A stretch of 64,000 nt of DNA, taken from the NCBI RefSeq assembly GCF_014841565.1, contig NZ_JACYUD010000006.1:1-64000 (forward strand), written 5' to 3'. Position numbers and translations under genes: made by a program. Position 1 is the stretch's first letter. Each line of letters opens with the position of its first letter. The notes under the pieces were generated by a model, which had not been told where the DNA came from, did not search any database, and saw only the letters and a list, made by a program, of their open reading frames with translations. This DNA is from Rhizobium sp. CFBP 8762. GTDB lineage: Bacteria > Pseudomonadota > Alphaproteobacteria > Rhizobiales > Rhizobiaceae. Below are positions 7,513 through 16,769 of this stretch, one piece after another.

Positions 7513-9384
7513 TCATAGATACTCAGCTTTCAACTGAAATGGTGAAACAGAAGCCAACCGCTTAAGATCGATTGGACGCTCAGGAAGTCTGGTTATATTT
7601 TTGGCGATCGCCGCGGTTAGTGAGCCAAATCCAGTAAAATTGATAGGCTCATGAGCTTCCAAACCAATCGACTCGAAGTAATCGTGAAATTTGGTGCCAT
7701 CCCCCACCATCGGGATGTTATCATCTTTGAACGTCGCCCACTCCGCAGGAATCCCGTAGGCATGTGCCACTATCAAACCATGCAGGGACGTTGAAATGAT
7801 GCGTTCGCACGATAGCACATCACGGATAAAGCGCTCGATCCCCTCATCCCCAACACAAAGAATTTCTATCTCTTTAATCCCGTTTGTTGCCAGCGGGCGG
7901 CGCTGATGAGCAGTATGTCGTATCAAACCAACAGAATGGGTTTTGTCGATCTTGGGAAAGTATAACGCGGGCAGGAACGCCGCAACATCACCGAAGACCT
8001 CGTCTACTGATCCACCAGAGCTCAGAACCAATTGCCTGGTCCTCGGACCACGGACTGCCCGGTAGTCAGCATCTGGGGCAAGCTGATCCGTCATCCGCGG
8101 CGTACCAGTCCCCCACACTTTCGTTCCCTTTTTTGCAAATTTGATCACGGACCCGATGACCAGATTATGGGTGCCCTGGGGTACCATCGCAGGCGGTAGG
8201 CCTGTTAGCTTATCTACGATGTAGGGGTTGAGGACATCTCCGAAATTTCCAGGATACGGTGATACCATCCACCACAATTTCGGCCTTTGGGCTTTTGTCA
8301 AACCCTGTTCATTCGCCCGTTCTTCGAGCCCGATCCGATAAAGACTGCTTTCTGCGAAACCACGATCAAGAGGCGATGCCGACCGCAGTAAATCGTCGCA
8401 GACCCGCCGTGCTATGGCCAAATCGCCCTGCTGCAGTTCGATATCAACCCAACGTCGTTTTGCGGGCAGCTCTCCGGTCCAGTGTGGTTCGTAACGCTGC
8501 ATCAGGTCACGGGTTGCCTCAACTTTTTCTTTCCCTGTGAATGTCTTACTCAGTTCAATGGCGGCATTCTGATTGCTTGGATCCAACTTAAGCGTTGTTC
8601 CGGCCAAAACCTTCGCACTGCCCAAATCCTTGGCAAGACGGGCCTCAGCTGTGAGATGCTTTAGAACGTGGACTTGCCGAGATATGCTGAGGTTTCTGAC
8701 GTCATGCCGTTTAAATCTCGACACGCGATTATCGGCGTTGCCCCTAAAAAGAGTTGCGATAGATGCGTCGGGCTTTAGGTCTTCTCCTACACACACAACG
8801 TGTTTAGGCGCAAAGATTGTGATGTCCAGCTGGCGGGAATGGGAGCGCCATGCTTCCTCCAGAAAATAACCGTCCGTCGCGCGCAGTCCCGGATCTTGTT
8901 GCTGGATTTCCAACATCCGATCAATGAAGTTCAGGGACGCTTCGCTGTATCCAAAATATATTAGTGTTGAAGCAAAATACCTACTCGTTTGTTCACTGTC
9001 GAAGCCGTTTAAATACGTAAAACCGTGTAGGAATGCGCCGAAATCACAGCCAGCATTTTCCAGGAAACGTGGCTTGCGGACGATCCGGCTGGTCGCGTCC
9101 ATCCAGAAAACAGGGGCTCGATGTTTCTCAAGCGAATCCCTATAGAATTGTATTTTTCTACTGCAGATGTCATCCCATGTTTCATCGTCGCCAATTGGCC
9201 ATTCAACAAAATCATACTTTAATCCAAACCTGCTGCAGTCCTCAGCCAGAACCTTTGCACTGTCCCGACGACGACCTCCAGCGCATGCGCTAATAATAAT
9301 CGGTGTTGTCGGCTCCGGTGAGCCAGACGCGTCCATCTTGACAGTCGCATCAAAGTCTTCTGGCATATTAATTCTTTTCATCAT
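7513..9384 (-). CDS. Multidomain glycan enzyme: glycosyltransferase-like domain, helical repeats, polysaccharide pyruvyl transferase domain
   Basis: 623 residues. The first 240 resemble a nucleotide-diphospho-sugar transferase fold (VFWMDATSRIVRKPRF with a DAT motif). Residues about 250-365 look like TPR-type helical repeats (KLDPSNQNAAIEL). The C-terminal 250 residues match the polysaccharide pyruvyl transferase/CsaB family: NFGDVLNPYIVDKL, then ISTSLHGLIVAHAYGIP with the family's conserved SxHG. The enzyme would add a ketal pyruvate to a surface glycan and perhaps a sugar as well. Start uncertain: ATG 9384 or 9366. Divergent from the GT61 gene. The full fusion is unusual; domain calls at the C-terminus are firm, at the N-terminus tentative. 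Confidence 0.7.
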   Translation of the reverse strand: MMKRINMPEDFDATVKMDASGSPEPTTPIIISACAGGRRRDSAKVLAEDCSRFGLKYDFVEWPIGDDETWDDICSRKIQFYRDSLEKHRAPVFWMDATSRIVRKPRFLENAGCDFGAFLHGFTYLNGFDSEQTSRYFASTLIYFGYSEASLNFIDRMLEIQQQDPGLRATDGYFLEEAWRSHSRQLDITIFAPKHVVCVGEDLKPDASIATLFRGNADNRVSRFKRHDVRNLSISRQVHVLKHLTAEARLAKDLGSAKVLAGTTLKLDPSNQNAAIELSKTFTGKEKVEATRDLMQRYEPHWTGELPAKRRWVDIELQQGDLAIARRVCDDLLRSASPLDRGFAESSLYRIGLEERANEQGLTKAQRPKLWWMVSPYPGNFGDVLNPYIVDKLTGLPPAMVPQGTHNLVIGSVIKFAKKGTKVWGTGTPRMTDQLAPDADYRAVRGPRTRQLVLSSGGSVDEVFGDVAAFLPALYFPKIDKTHSVGLIRHTAHQRRPLATNGIKEIEILCVGDEGIERFIRDVLSCERIISTSLHGLIVAHAYGIPAEWATFKDDNIPMVGDGTKFHDYFESIGLEAHEPINFTGFGSLTAAIAKNITRLPERPIDLKRLASVSPFQLKAEYL

Positions 9385-9454
9385 CGGATGGGTGAAATGC
9401 GTGGGACAAGGTAGAAGTTAATTTAAAAAAATAATTGTTGAAACGGCGATTTAG

Positions 9455-11107
9455 TTGCGTTTCAAAAAACCTGTTGAGCTCTTGGAGCATTTTTGTCTCA
9501 TTCTGCAATTGCTGCTGTTGCCAAGCTTTCTTTCTGTTCTTACAATTTGGCAGCGCTCGTCGAACTCGTTGCCAAGATACTGCAAACAACCTACGTTGGT
9601 CGCCTTCCCATGGGTGATAAAAGATTTGTCAAAGCGCACACTTTATGAACTAACTCAAATCGCAGCGGAACAACGGTGGCGAGATATCATCTCAGCTACT
9701 GCCGACGACGAACTTCTAAAACGTGAGCCTCGGATCATATCGCTCAGACTAGAAGCGGCACTGGAAGCGGGAGACGATCGTGCTGTAAACCATGCGGTGG
9801 AGATCGCAACAGTTGCCAGGATGCGTGCGGAGCAACGCTATGCGACGATACGACCCCTTCTAAAATTCACACGTCCCGCTGAAGCGTGGACTGTTTTGTC
9901 GGCTGATTTGGAAATCCGGTCACATCCCGGCTTTGTGAAACAGGCTTCCCGGGTTCTAAGGTTTGCGAAGGGTCATCGTTCCCTTCAGACTGCCATTCGC
10001 GCCTGTCTCATCGGTATACTACCGACAACGATTTGGCCGCGGAAGTCGGCTTATACTTATGAAGACAACATTCATTTGACGTCGCGCGCATTTGGAACCG
10101 TTGATGTTTTCAGATCCCCGCAGGTGGAACAGAAGCACGTTGAAGGTCTGCTCTCACAGAGGAATACCTATTACCAACGAGCCCAGCAACCGCGCCAGCC
10201 TAGGATTGCCGAGTATCGCGATGTATTTATTGATCGCCATGGTCAGGTATGGTCTGAAAATGAAGACATCATTCTAACAACGGGTCAGCCAAAACCAGCA
10301 ATTGATCGTGAACAATGCGTCACTGTGGACTTGGCGGTTAGCGGTCTACGTGGGACCCGGGGAATATATCATTGGCTAGTCGATGACATGCCGCATTTCG
10401 CATGGGTTAATCCAGCACTGGGACATTCTGGTCTTACTGTATTAATGGCAAAAGACGGGCCGAGCTTTGAGCAGGACAGTCTGCATCTGGCCGGATTCAG
10501 TAGCGAGCAGATACACTTCGTCTCAGATGTCGTCTTTGTGCGTCGCCTATTATTGCCAAGAATTAGCCTCGGTACGCTTCGTTATTGGCCCAAAATTGGA
10601 GGTATCTACGAAGCTATCGCGCGCCAAGCGAATTTGCTGGCCGAGAAAAATGCATTTGACGCGCCGACGAAGATTTATATTTCGCGACGTGACGGTGTAA
10701 GGCGCCCGTTGACCAACGAAACTGAAGTTGAACGCTATATGCATACGAAGGGTTATACAGTTGTAACGATGTCCGAGCTGCCGCTATGGAAGCAGATTCA
10801 CATTGCCACAAAAGCGAAAAGCATTGTTGCACCTCATGGTGCGGGTCTCACGCATATCATCTTCTCCAAGCCCGGAATGAAGATACTCGAACTTCTTCCG
10901 ATTAAAGATGGAAGCTATTTGCTCCGGTTTAATTATGCTCGGCTATCCATGGTTTTGGGACATGACTATCAAGCGTGGCTCGAACCCCAGCTGCCCCTCA
11001 CTGAGCCTTGGAGTGTAGACTTCGATTCATTCTCCAATTTCTTTGAGCAATGGGATAATAAGATGTCTGTAACGGGTGACACCCAAATTAAGCATGCCGT
11101 ATCATAG
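9455..11107 (+). CDS. GT61-family glycosyltransferase with N-terminal helical repeat
   Basis: Up to 550 residues. The C-terminal half is a clear GT61 (DUF563) enzyme: GIYHWLVDDMPHFAW, then IYISRRDGVRRPLTNE and SIVAPHGAGLTHIIF..KPGMKILELLP, the donor-binding region. The first ~190 residues are helical and repeat-like. The N-terminal boundary is unclear: a TTG at 9455 gives a hydrophobic leader that may not be real, while a GTG at 9614 would begin just before the helical part; neither has a good ribosome-binding site. GT61 members add xylose, GlcNAc or similar sugars to surface glycans. Island gene, divergent from the pyruvyl transferase gene. Confidence 0.75.
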   Translation: MRFKKPVELLEHFCLILQLLLLPSFLSVLTIWQRSSNSLPRYCKQPTLVAFPWVIKDLSKRTLYELTQIAAEQRWRDIISATADDELLKREPRIISLRLEAALEAGDDRAVNHAVEIATVARMRAEQRYATIRPLLKFTRPAEAWTVLSADLEIRSHPGFVKQASRVLRFAKGHRSLQTAIRACLIGILPTTIWPRKSAYTYEDNIHLTSRAFGTVDVFRSPQVEQKHVEGLLSQRNTYYQRAQQPRQPRIAEYRDVFIDRHGQVWSENEDIILTTGQPKPAIDREQCVTVDLAVSGLRGTRGIYHWLVDDMPHFAWVNPALGHSGLTVLMAKDGPSFEQDSLHLAGFSSEQIHFVSDVVFVRRLLLPRISLGTLRYWPKIGGIYEAIARQANLLAEKNAFDAPTKIYISRRDGVRRPLTNETEVERYMHTKGYTVVTMSELPLWKQIHIATKAKSIVAPHGAGLTHIIFSKPGMKILELLPIKDGSYLLRFNYARLSMVLGHDYQAWLEPQLPLTEPWSVDFDSFSNFFEQWDNKMSVTGDTQIKHAVS

Positions 11108-11170
11108 CCTTCTCACTGGAAACCAAGCGCTGCAGCACCAGTTAACTCGTGTAAACGAAGGCGAGTTCGC

Positions 11171-11807
11171 ATGTGCAATCTCTATAATGTCAGCACCAAT
11201 CAGGAAGCAATTTGCGCACTGACACGGACGTTCCGAGACATGACAGGCAACCTGCCCCCGTCCCTTGATGTTTACCCGGACTGCCCTGCCCCGGTTGTTC
11301 GCACTGGCGAGGATGGTAAGCGCGAACTCGCCAACCTGCGCTGGGGTATGCCGTTGCCCCCGCAATATGCAGGCCCACCGATCACCAACATTCGCAACAC
11401 CGCATCCTCGCACTGGCGGCACTGGCTGGGGCCGCAGAACCGGTGCGTGGTGCCTGCAACAACATTCAGCGAGTGGGAAGATACCAAGCCGAAGAAAAAC
11501 CAAGCGCTGGTTTGCGATCAATGAGGATCGTCTCTTGTTTTTCTTCGCGGGGATCTGGACCAAATGGCACGGCCAGCGCAAGAAGGCCGAAGGGCCGATG
11601 GATCATAAGATATTCGGGTTTTTGACAACCAACGCAAACGAGGTAGTAAAGCCGATCCACCCTAAGGCGATGCCGGTTATTCTCACCACGCAGGATGAAA
11701 TCGAAACGTGGCTGACCGCTGAATGGTCACAGGCCTCGCATTTGCAGCGCCCGTTGAGTAAGACAGATTTGAAGTTGCTGACAAACGACGATGGTTGGAC
11801 CATCTAA
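11171..11807 (+). pseudogene. SOS response-associated peptidase (SRAP/YedK/HMCES family), frameshifted
   Basis: The first frame gives MCNLYN, with Cys2 being the residue that forms the thiazolidine crosslink to abasic sites in single-stranded DNA, and VPATTFSEWED with the conserved Glu, then stops at 11524. The remainder (KRWFAINEDRLLFFFAGIW, later VKPIHPKAMPVIL with the conserved His) continues in another frame to 11807. Dropping one A from the five-A run at 11495-11499 restores a continuous protein of about 211 residues reading KPKKTKRWFA. Either a recent inactivating insertion or a homopolymer sequencing error. SRAP genes often travel on mobile elements, which fits the island. Confidence 0.85.
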
Positions 11808-11818
11808 GCAGGTAAACA

Positions 11819-12526
11819 GTGAGCCAATTTTTTATAAAATTTTTTTCGGTATTCTTCGTTTGGTTATCGTGCTTTTCTTCCGAAGCCAGTTCTTTCGACC
11901 AAAATTTTATGGAGCCCCGAGACGAAAAATGGGCGCGCGTTTCTAAAATCCGTGGTGCTAAGCTGGGCGTTAGACCGGGCCGTCCTATTGTACTCGGCGA
12001 TTCGCAAGCTGCACGTTGGCCTGCAGCTTTGCAGATTGCTCAATTTGGAACTGATTTTGTGAACCTAGGCGTGGGCAATGATCGCATTGAAAACATCTTA
12101 TGGAGAGTGAACCAATATGACATCCAGAAAGCGAATGCCCCTTTCATCTTTGTATTGATGGGAACTAATAATTTCAAGACAACTGATCAACCCGAAATCA
12201 TTGTTGAGAAGATACTAGCGGGCCTAGATGTAATCCAACAAAAATCGCCGAATTCCGATATCTTAATTAGTGAAATATTCCCGTGGTGCGGCGATATTGA
12301 ACGGAATAATAATATTAAAAAAGCTAACGACATGTTGGATTTGTTTTTACGTGACAAGCCTTATACATTGGTTAGGTCTTACGAAAAATTATACTCGAGC
12401 TGCGAAACTGATCCGAAAGAATTATATCACGACAAAATACATCTGAACGAAGATGGATATGAATTCCTCGGAAAATCCTTGCAGTTGGCATTGGAGATAG
12501 AAAGTATTGGACAGCCTAGGAACTAG
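11819..12526 (+). CDS. Secreted SGNH/GDSL hydrolase
   Basis: 235 residues starting at GTG 11819, with AGCAGG upstream. Residues 1-24 are a signal peptide ending in SSEAS. Catalytic blocks are visible: VLGDSQ with Ser62, NLGVGNDRIENI (block II Gly and Asn region), LMGTNNF (block III) and YHDKIHL with Asp205 and His208. SGNH proteins of this size act as O-acetyl or acyl esterases in the envelope. The next gene overlaps its end, so the two are translationally coupled. Likely removes or transfers acetyl groups on the glycan handled by the island's transferases (inference). Confidence 0.75.
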   Translation: MSQFFIKFFSVFFVWLSCFSSEASSFDQNFMEPRDEKWARVSKIRGAKLGVRPGRPIVLGDSQAARWPAALQIAQFGTDFVNLGVGNDRIENILWRVNQYDIQKANAPFIFVLMGTNNFKTTDQPEIIVEKILAGLDVIQQKSPNSDILISEIFPWCGDIERNNNIKKANDMLDLFLRDKPYTLVRSYEKLYSSCETDPKELYHDKIHLNEDGYEFLGKSLQLALEIESIGQPRN

Positions 12527-13583
12527 CCAAACTATCCACGAGTCTGAACGTCTGATCGTCACCTATCGAAAATTAGATCCAGCTTCCAAAACGCTCGTCA
12601 TTACATTTTCTCCTGCAATCGAACGGGGTGAAACCTCGACCAAAATTGGCTTTGGTGAGCGATTTCTGAGCAACCTCGGTTACGATACGATCTGCTTTAT
12701 CTCAAACGATAATCATTGGTGGCAAGTGCCTTCAATGCGAGAGGCTGTAGATCTTGCTGCAAGTTTGTCCAAACAATACACAAATGTTGTGACTTATGGC
12801 GTAAGCATGGGAGGCTATGGAGCGCTTCTGTATTCCAAGCAGTTTGGAGCGCAAACGGTTATTGCAGCGGTTCCTCAGTTTACCATTGACCCTGATAAGG
12901 AACCATATGAACAACGCTGGGCACACTTCGCAAGAAGGCTGACCTTCCTATCTGACAATCTTACGGACGGTCTTCTCGACGGAAGCAATGTGTACCTGCT
13001 CTACGATCCTCTCTTCAAACCCGATACGCGACATGTAAGTCTCATTGACAAGGACCGTCGATTCAATCGGATACCAGCCTCTTTTGCCACACATAGTGTC
13101 ACTCGATACTTAGCTCGGCTCAAAATTCTGTCCCCCTTGGTTCAAGATATCCTAAAGGGCGACGCTGATGTACCGGGCTTTATAAGAACATTACGGAGCC
13201 TGCGACGCCATGATCCAGAACTCTTACTTCTCGCAAGTGAGGCGCTTGTAGCTAAGGGGAAGACAAAGTTGATCCACCGTCATGCAAATATCGTGGACGA
13301 ATCGATGTTTTCAAAAGCTGGTGACCTTCAACGAGTAGCGAAGGTCTTTATCCGGGCTAATCAACCGTTGAAGGCTGTCAAATTTTTGACAGCGCTGTAC
13401 GAACGCACAAAAAATGAGGACGCCAAAAGAAGAGCGCTACGCTTAATAAGCCGGTTCATCGCGATGAATAAGGAAAACTTAAATACGCACGTTGCTTCAC
13501 TGATGAGCGCCGCTGAGAAGCTCGAGGACCAAATGCTCATTGCACGTATTTCACGAATTTTGAAGCGCCAGTCGAACATATAG
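12507..13583 (+). CDS. Alpha/beta hydrolase with C-terminal helical repeats
   Basis: 358 residues from a TTG start that overlaps the SGNH gene by 20 bases. The N-terminal ~200 residues show an alpha/beta-hydrolase core: TLVITFSPA strand, then nucleophile elbow GVSMGGYGA with Ser100, and a late THSV region that may hold the histidine. Residues about 215-358 are alpha-helical and repeat-like (VAKVFIRANQPLKAVKFLTA), like the helical parts of neighbouring island proteins. No signal peptide, so a cytoplasmic esterase/acyltransferase role is likely; it resembles proteins annotated as accessory secretory Asp2-like or acetyl xylan esterase-like hydrolases, but no family is assigned with certainty. 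Confidence 0.6.
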   Translation: MDSLGTSQTIHESERLIVTYRKLDPASKTLVITFSPAIERGETSTKIGFGERFLSNLGYDTICFISNDNHWWQVPSMREAVDLAASLSKQYTNVVTYGVSMGGYGALLYSKQFGAQTVIAAVPQFTIDPDKEPYEQRWAHFARRLTFLSDNLTDGLLDGSNVYLLYDPLFKPDTRHVSLIDKDRRFNRIPASFATHSVTRYLARLKILSPLVQDILKGDADVPGFIRTLRSLRRHDPELLLLASEALVAKGKTKLIHRHANIVDESMFSKAGDLQRVAKVFIRANQPLKAVKFLTALYERTKNEDAKRRALRLISRFIAMNKENLNTHVASLMSAAEKLEDQMLIARISRILKRQSNI

Positions 13584-13636
13584 CCCTGTGGGTCAATTTC
13601 TGTTGTCAGAAAGCAACCGCAGGAATGGGAACTCCG

Positions 13637-14827
13637 ATGAAAAATAATCTATTAACTTCATTGTTTGGAGTCCTTATTGTCGTTGCTGGGTGTAGCGGAG
13701 CGCATGCTACTTCCTCAAATATCTTTGATTATCTAGTGATGAACACATGCTTAGATGTTAAAGGAAACCCAACTTCCGAAAGTCCCTTAGAATGCGATAT
13801 AACAGCACAGCGGGATGTAACTCCAAGTGATTACTTATCTTATGTCCATTCGGATTATCCCGAAAAGACCAAAACTGTGGGATGCCAAGACTTTGGCCCA
13901 TCGCAACGCGCAGCCTTCCCACTCCAAAGCTATGGCGAAGATCAATCTGGAAAACGTTACCCTTTGATTGTAGCTTGGACGGATTACCCACCTCGAAAAC
14001 AGCCCTGCGGTTTTGGCAATTTTGACAGCAGAGATACGGCCACTGTTTTGACAGTTGCGGATGATTTTGCCAGTCTCATCGGCGCCTTTCACCATAAACG
14101 CTGGTTCTTGACGGTTGGAAATGGCTACCGTTCATTTGAAACGAAGGGTGTAGGCCGATTTCTGGGGACGTGGTCGTTCCCCGCTACAGTACCACCTTTG
14201 GGGATTGTGGGCTGGGGGGTATTTGACCGCAAGACAAAACCGTTTTCATCGGACGCCTTTGACGAAAAAGACTTCCCCGCAAACGATCCAAAGTTCCCTT
14301 TGACCAGAACGATACAGTTTTGGAAGCATATTGAATATGCTTATGGAACACCTGATCATCGCACAAAACCGTTGAGTACACTTTTGCATATACCCTTCAC
14401 CCAGATCTCTACGACCGGCGATGCTCCTGGGGAGACGAGAGGATCGGAGCACTTCTATCTAACGCGCGAGCTGGGTTATGTGACACGTTGGGAAAGCTGG
14501 GCGCGGGAAGACGGAAACAAGGATGTGATGGGCTTGGCGAAAAAAGCGTACGCAAATCAAAACTGCTCTCTTCCAGCGACTGTGGAAGGCAACGTGACTG
14601 AACACCTTACGGTTGGCCCAGTAGTAGAGGACCCTGTCGAAGGAGTCTATCTGCAGACCATCACCACAAAGAATGTCAGCGGTGTAGCTACATCACACAA
14701 ATGGTACATGACCGGCTGTCACGATTTTAGCAAAGTGATAGCGGTCGCTCCTTATAAGCCCACCGACAAGGTTAACGAGGATACGTTCGGTCGAAACTTC
14801 CTCAGACAATTTCGTGCTCATCAGTGA
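13637..14827 (+). CDS. Putative lipoprotein of unknown function
   Basis: 396 residues from ATG 13637, which has GGGA six bases upstream; a further ATG at 13625 is in frame but would bury the signal. The N-terminus is a lipoprotein signal (KNN then a hydrophobic stretch ending VVAGC), with the lipobox cysteine about residue 20. The mature part is polar, contains several cysteines that could form disulfides (NTCLDV, LECDI, VGCQDF, QPCGFG, QNCSLP, TGCHDF) and no recognised catalytic motif. Its 3' end overlaps the convergent gene by 26 bases. Function unknown; location suggests a periplasmic or outer-membrane partner of the island's glycan system. Confidence 0.6.
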   Translation: MKNNLLTSLFGVLIVVAGCSGAHATSSNIFDYLVMNTCLDVKGNPTSESPLECDITAQRDVTPSDYLSYVHSDYPEKTKTVGCQDFGPSQRAAFPLQSYGEDQSGKRYPLIVAWTDYPPRKQPCGFGNFDSRDTATVLTVADDFASLIGAFHHKRWFLTVGNGYRSFETKGVGRFLGTWSFPATVPPLGIVGWGVFDRKTKPFSSDAFDEKDFPANDPKFPLTRTIQFWKHIEYAYGTPDHRTKPLSTLLHIPFTQISTTGDAPGETRGSEHFYLTRELGYVTRWESWAREDGNKDVMGLAKKAYANQNCSLPATVEGNVTEHLTVGPVVEDPVEGVYLQTITTKNVSGVATSHKWYMTGCHDFSKVIAVAPYKPTDKVNEDTFGRNFLRQFRAHQ

Positions 14828-16754
14828 ACTGGTTTTTCCGTTTGAACGTACCCAAGTCTCCCGTCATTATTTGAAGGCCGTCGTAAAGGAAGCCACCATA
14901 CGGCATTCCAACATCTTCAATATTAACGACCCTCCCCAGCTCGTCATTCACAATTGTGATTAGAGATTTTCTGAGAGAGTTTTGGTCGACCCACCACGCG
15001 GATTTCGCGTTGATTAAGGCGCGCCCCAGATGACGATGCATGTCGTCTGAAATACGCTCTGCGATCAACTGGCCGCGTTCAGTATCGAACAATGCAAGAA
15101 ACGCCGCGTTGATTTGTGACCAAGGCAATAATCTGGGGTATCGATAAATTGTATCATGGGGAAAGCGGCTTTGTTTTAGAACGCGCACATGATCGTAGAT
15201 GCGAAACCCGACGTCTGCAGCATCCCAGGCTTTCGCATTGATGACTTCATCCGGGTTAACTCGAAACAGTACGTCGATATCCGTCAAAAAGACGCGGGAA
15301 GCAACGTGCTTGAGAAACTTTGGAGCCTGCAAAAACCGCATGCTGGCATAATAGGTTGGCATCCGCGTGTATTTGAGGTCGTTGCTTTCAGAGGAGATAG
15401 AGACGTTTTTAACACCGGACAGGCACTTGTCCGCAGCATCCAGTGCTTCCTGATGAGATGATGCCGAGAGATGGAAATGGATGCGAGTTTGGTTGCCTGA
15501 ATTTCGTAGTGAATTGGAGTAGAGCAGTGCATATCGTTCAAAGTACTTCACGTCCGCACAAACCACAAATGCAGTATCGGTATGCTGAACCCCGGAAAAG
15601 TCGGCCCTTCGATCAGTGAACGACTTTCTATGATAGGCATACAAATGATCGTAAAAACTGGTCGCACCGGTCTCCGCGTACAAAGTGCCACTGAGAATGC
15701 TATTTCCGTACGCTTGCGCAGCGAGAGCTTCTTTCTGCTCCAGGAGCAAGATGCTACCTCGTACGATACTTGCGTCTGGACCATCGTCGTCGCCCAAGCA
15801 CGCGGAAACATGCTCTATAACCTTAGCTTGAAACTTTGCATGCGCCCAAAAGCGTATTGTTTTCGCGCACTGCTCAAGATAAGCCTTTGCCACCTGAGCG
15901 TTCTTTCGTTTTTTCACAATCTTCGAATAATAATATCGGAGAACTGCCAGCTTGATTTCCTCGTCATCGGGATAGCTGTAGAGGAAGATGGTCTTGTCTC
16001 TTGCCAGAGCACTAATGTCTTTCGATTTCGCAGTCCGCAGAAAGACAAGAACCTCCTCAAGGCTCACAGGCGCGAGCCTGCCAACCTTCACTAGCAGAGA
16101 CTGGGATTTTATTCGGACAGCGATGAGGAAGGAAAAATATCCGTTGCTTGCGAGCGAAGGCGCAAGATCCTTTACGGCCTCCGCTACCTGTGCAGCGAGA
16201 GAAGCAAAATCGCTTCGAGCCATTACCTTGTTAATTGTAGCAATGAAATCACGAAGAAAGCGCGGGTCATCTTGCGCGGCGGTCTTCGCCAGCTCAATGG
16301 CGGAGACTGCCTTTCTGGTCAGCAAGGACAGATAGATTCGCAACTGCGCGCTGCCAGGCAGGTGGCCCGCGACTTCGACAACTTGTTTCAGGGCGTTCGC
16401 AACCTTTTTGTTCGCGGATGCATCCTTGACCTGCCGACTGTATTTTTTAGTTAGAAGTTCCTTTGCAGTCTCGTTGACCAGCCGTAGACTGGTTTCTTGC
16501 AGTTGAACATCGTTCGTCGCGGTAAGTGCGGAATGAAGGTGTTCTATAGCGTCAATTGGGCTATTAACTGCTCTGTAAAGCCGCGATAAAAGAATTTCTG
16601 CCTGCGCTTTATCTGCCCCTGGCTTGAAGTCGATCTGCTTTATGCCTGCAACGGTTTTAGCTATTTCCTGATTAATTGGATGTCTGGCACTGTGACGGCT
16701 AAGAATTGATTTAACACTGGCAGATATATTACTAATTTCCGATGAAGTGTTCAT
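14802..16754 (-). CDS. Large glycosyltransferase with N-terminal helical-repeat region
   Basis: 650 residues from ATG 16754, preceded by GAGG at a good distance; a TTG five codons earlier is less likely. The N-terminal ~370 residues are alpha-helical, repeat-like and lysine/alanine rich. The C-terminal ~260 resemble nucleotide-diphospho-sugar transferases: TAFVVCADVKYFERYA, then VASRVFLTDIDVLFRVNP with a DxD motif and WWVDQNSLRKSL, a layout typical of GT8-like or DUF-type hexosyltransferases. No signal peptide. Convergent with and overlapping the lipoprotein gene. Architecture parallels the other island enzymes: helical module plus catalytic domain. Substrate unknown. Confidence 0.65.
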   Translation of the reverse strand: MNTSSEISNISASVKSILSRHSARHPINQEIAKTVAGIKQIDFKPGADKAQAEILLSRLYRAVNSPIDAIEHLHSALTATNDVQLQETSLRLVNETAKELLTKKYSRQVKDASANKKVANALKQVVEVAGHLPGSAQLRIYLSLLTRKAVSAIELAKTAAQDDPRFLRDFIATINKVMARSDFASLAAQVAEAVKDLAPSLASNGYFSFLIAVRIKSQSLLVKVGRLAPVSLEEVLVFLRTAKSKDISALARDKTIFLYSYPDDEEIKLAVLRYYYSKIVKKRKNAQVAKAYLEQCAKTIRFWAHAKFQAKVIEHVSACLGDDDGPDASIVRGSILLLEQKEALAAQAYGNSILSGTLYAETGATSFYDHLYAYHRKSFTDRRADFSGVQHTDTAFVVCADVKYFERYALLYSNSLRNSGNQTRIHFHLSASSHQEALDAADKCLSGVKNVSISSESNDLKYTRMPTYYASMRFLQAPKFLKHVASRVFLTDIDVLFRVNPDEVINAKAWDAADVGFRIYDHVRVLKQSRFPHDTIYRYPRLLPWSQINAAFLALFDTERGQLIAERISDDMHRHLGRALINAKSAWWVDQNSLRKSLITIVNDELGRVVNIEDVGMPYGGFLYDGLQIMTGDLGTFKRKNQFTDEHEIV

Positions 16755-16769
16755 TATCCGCCTCGTCAA

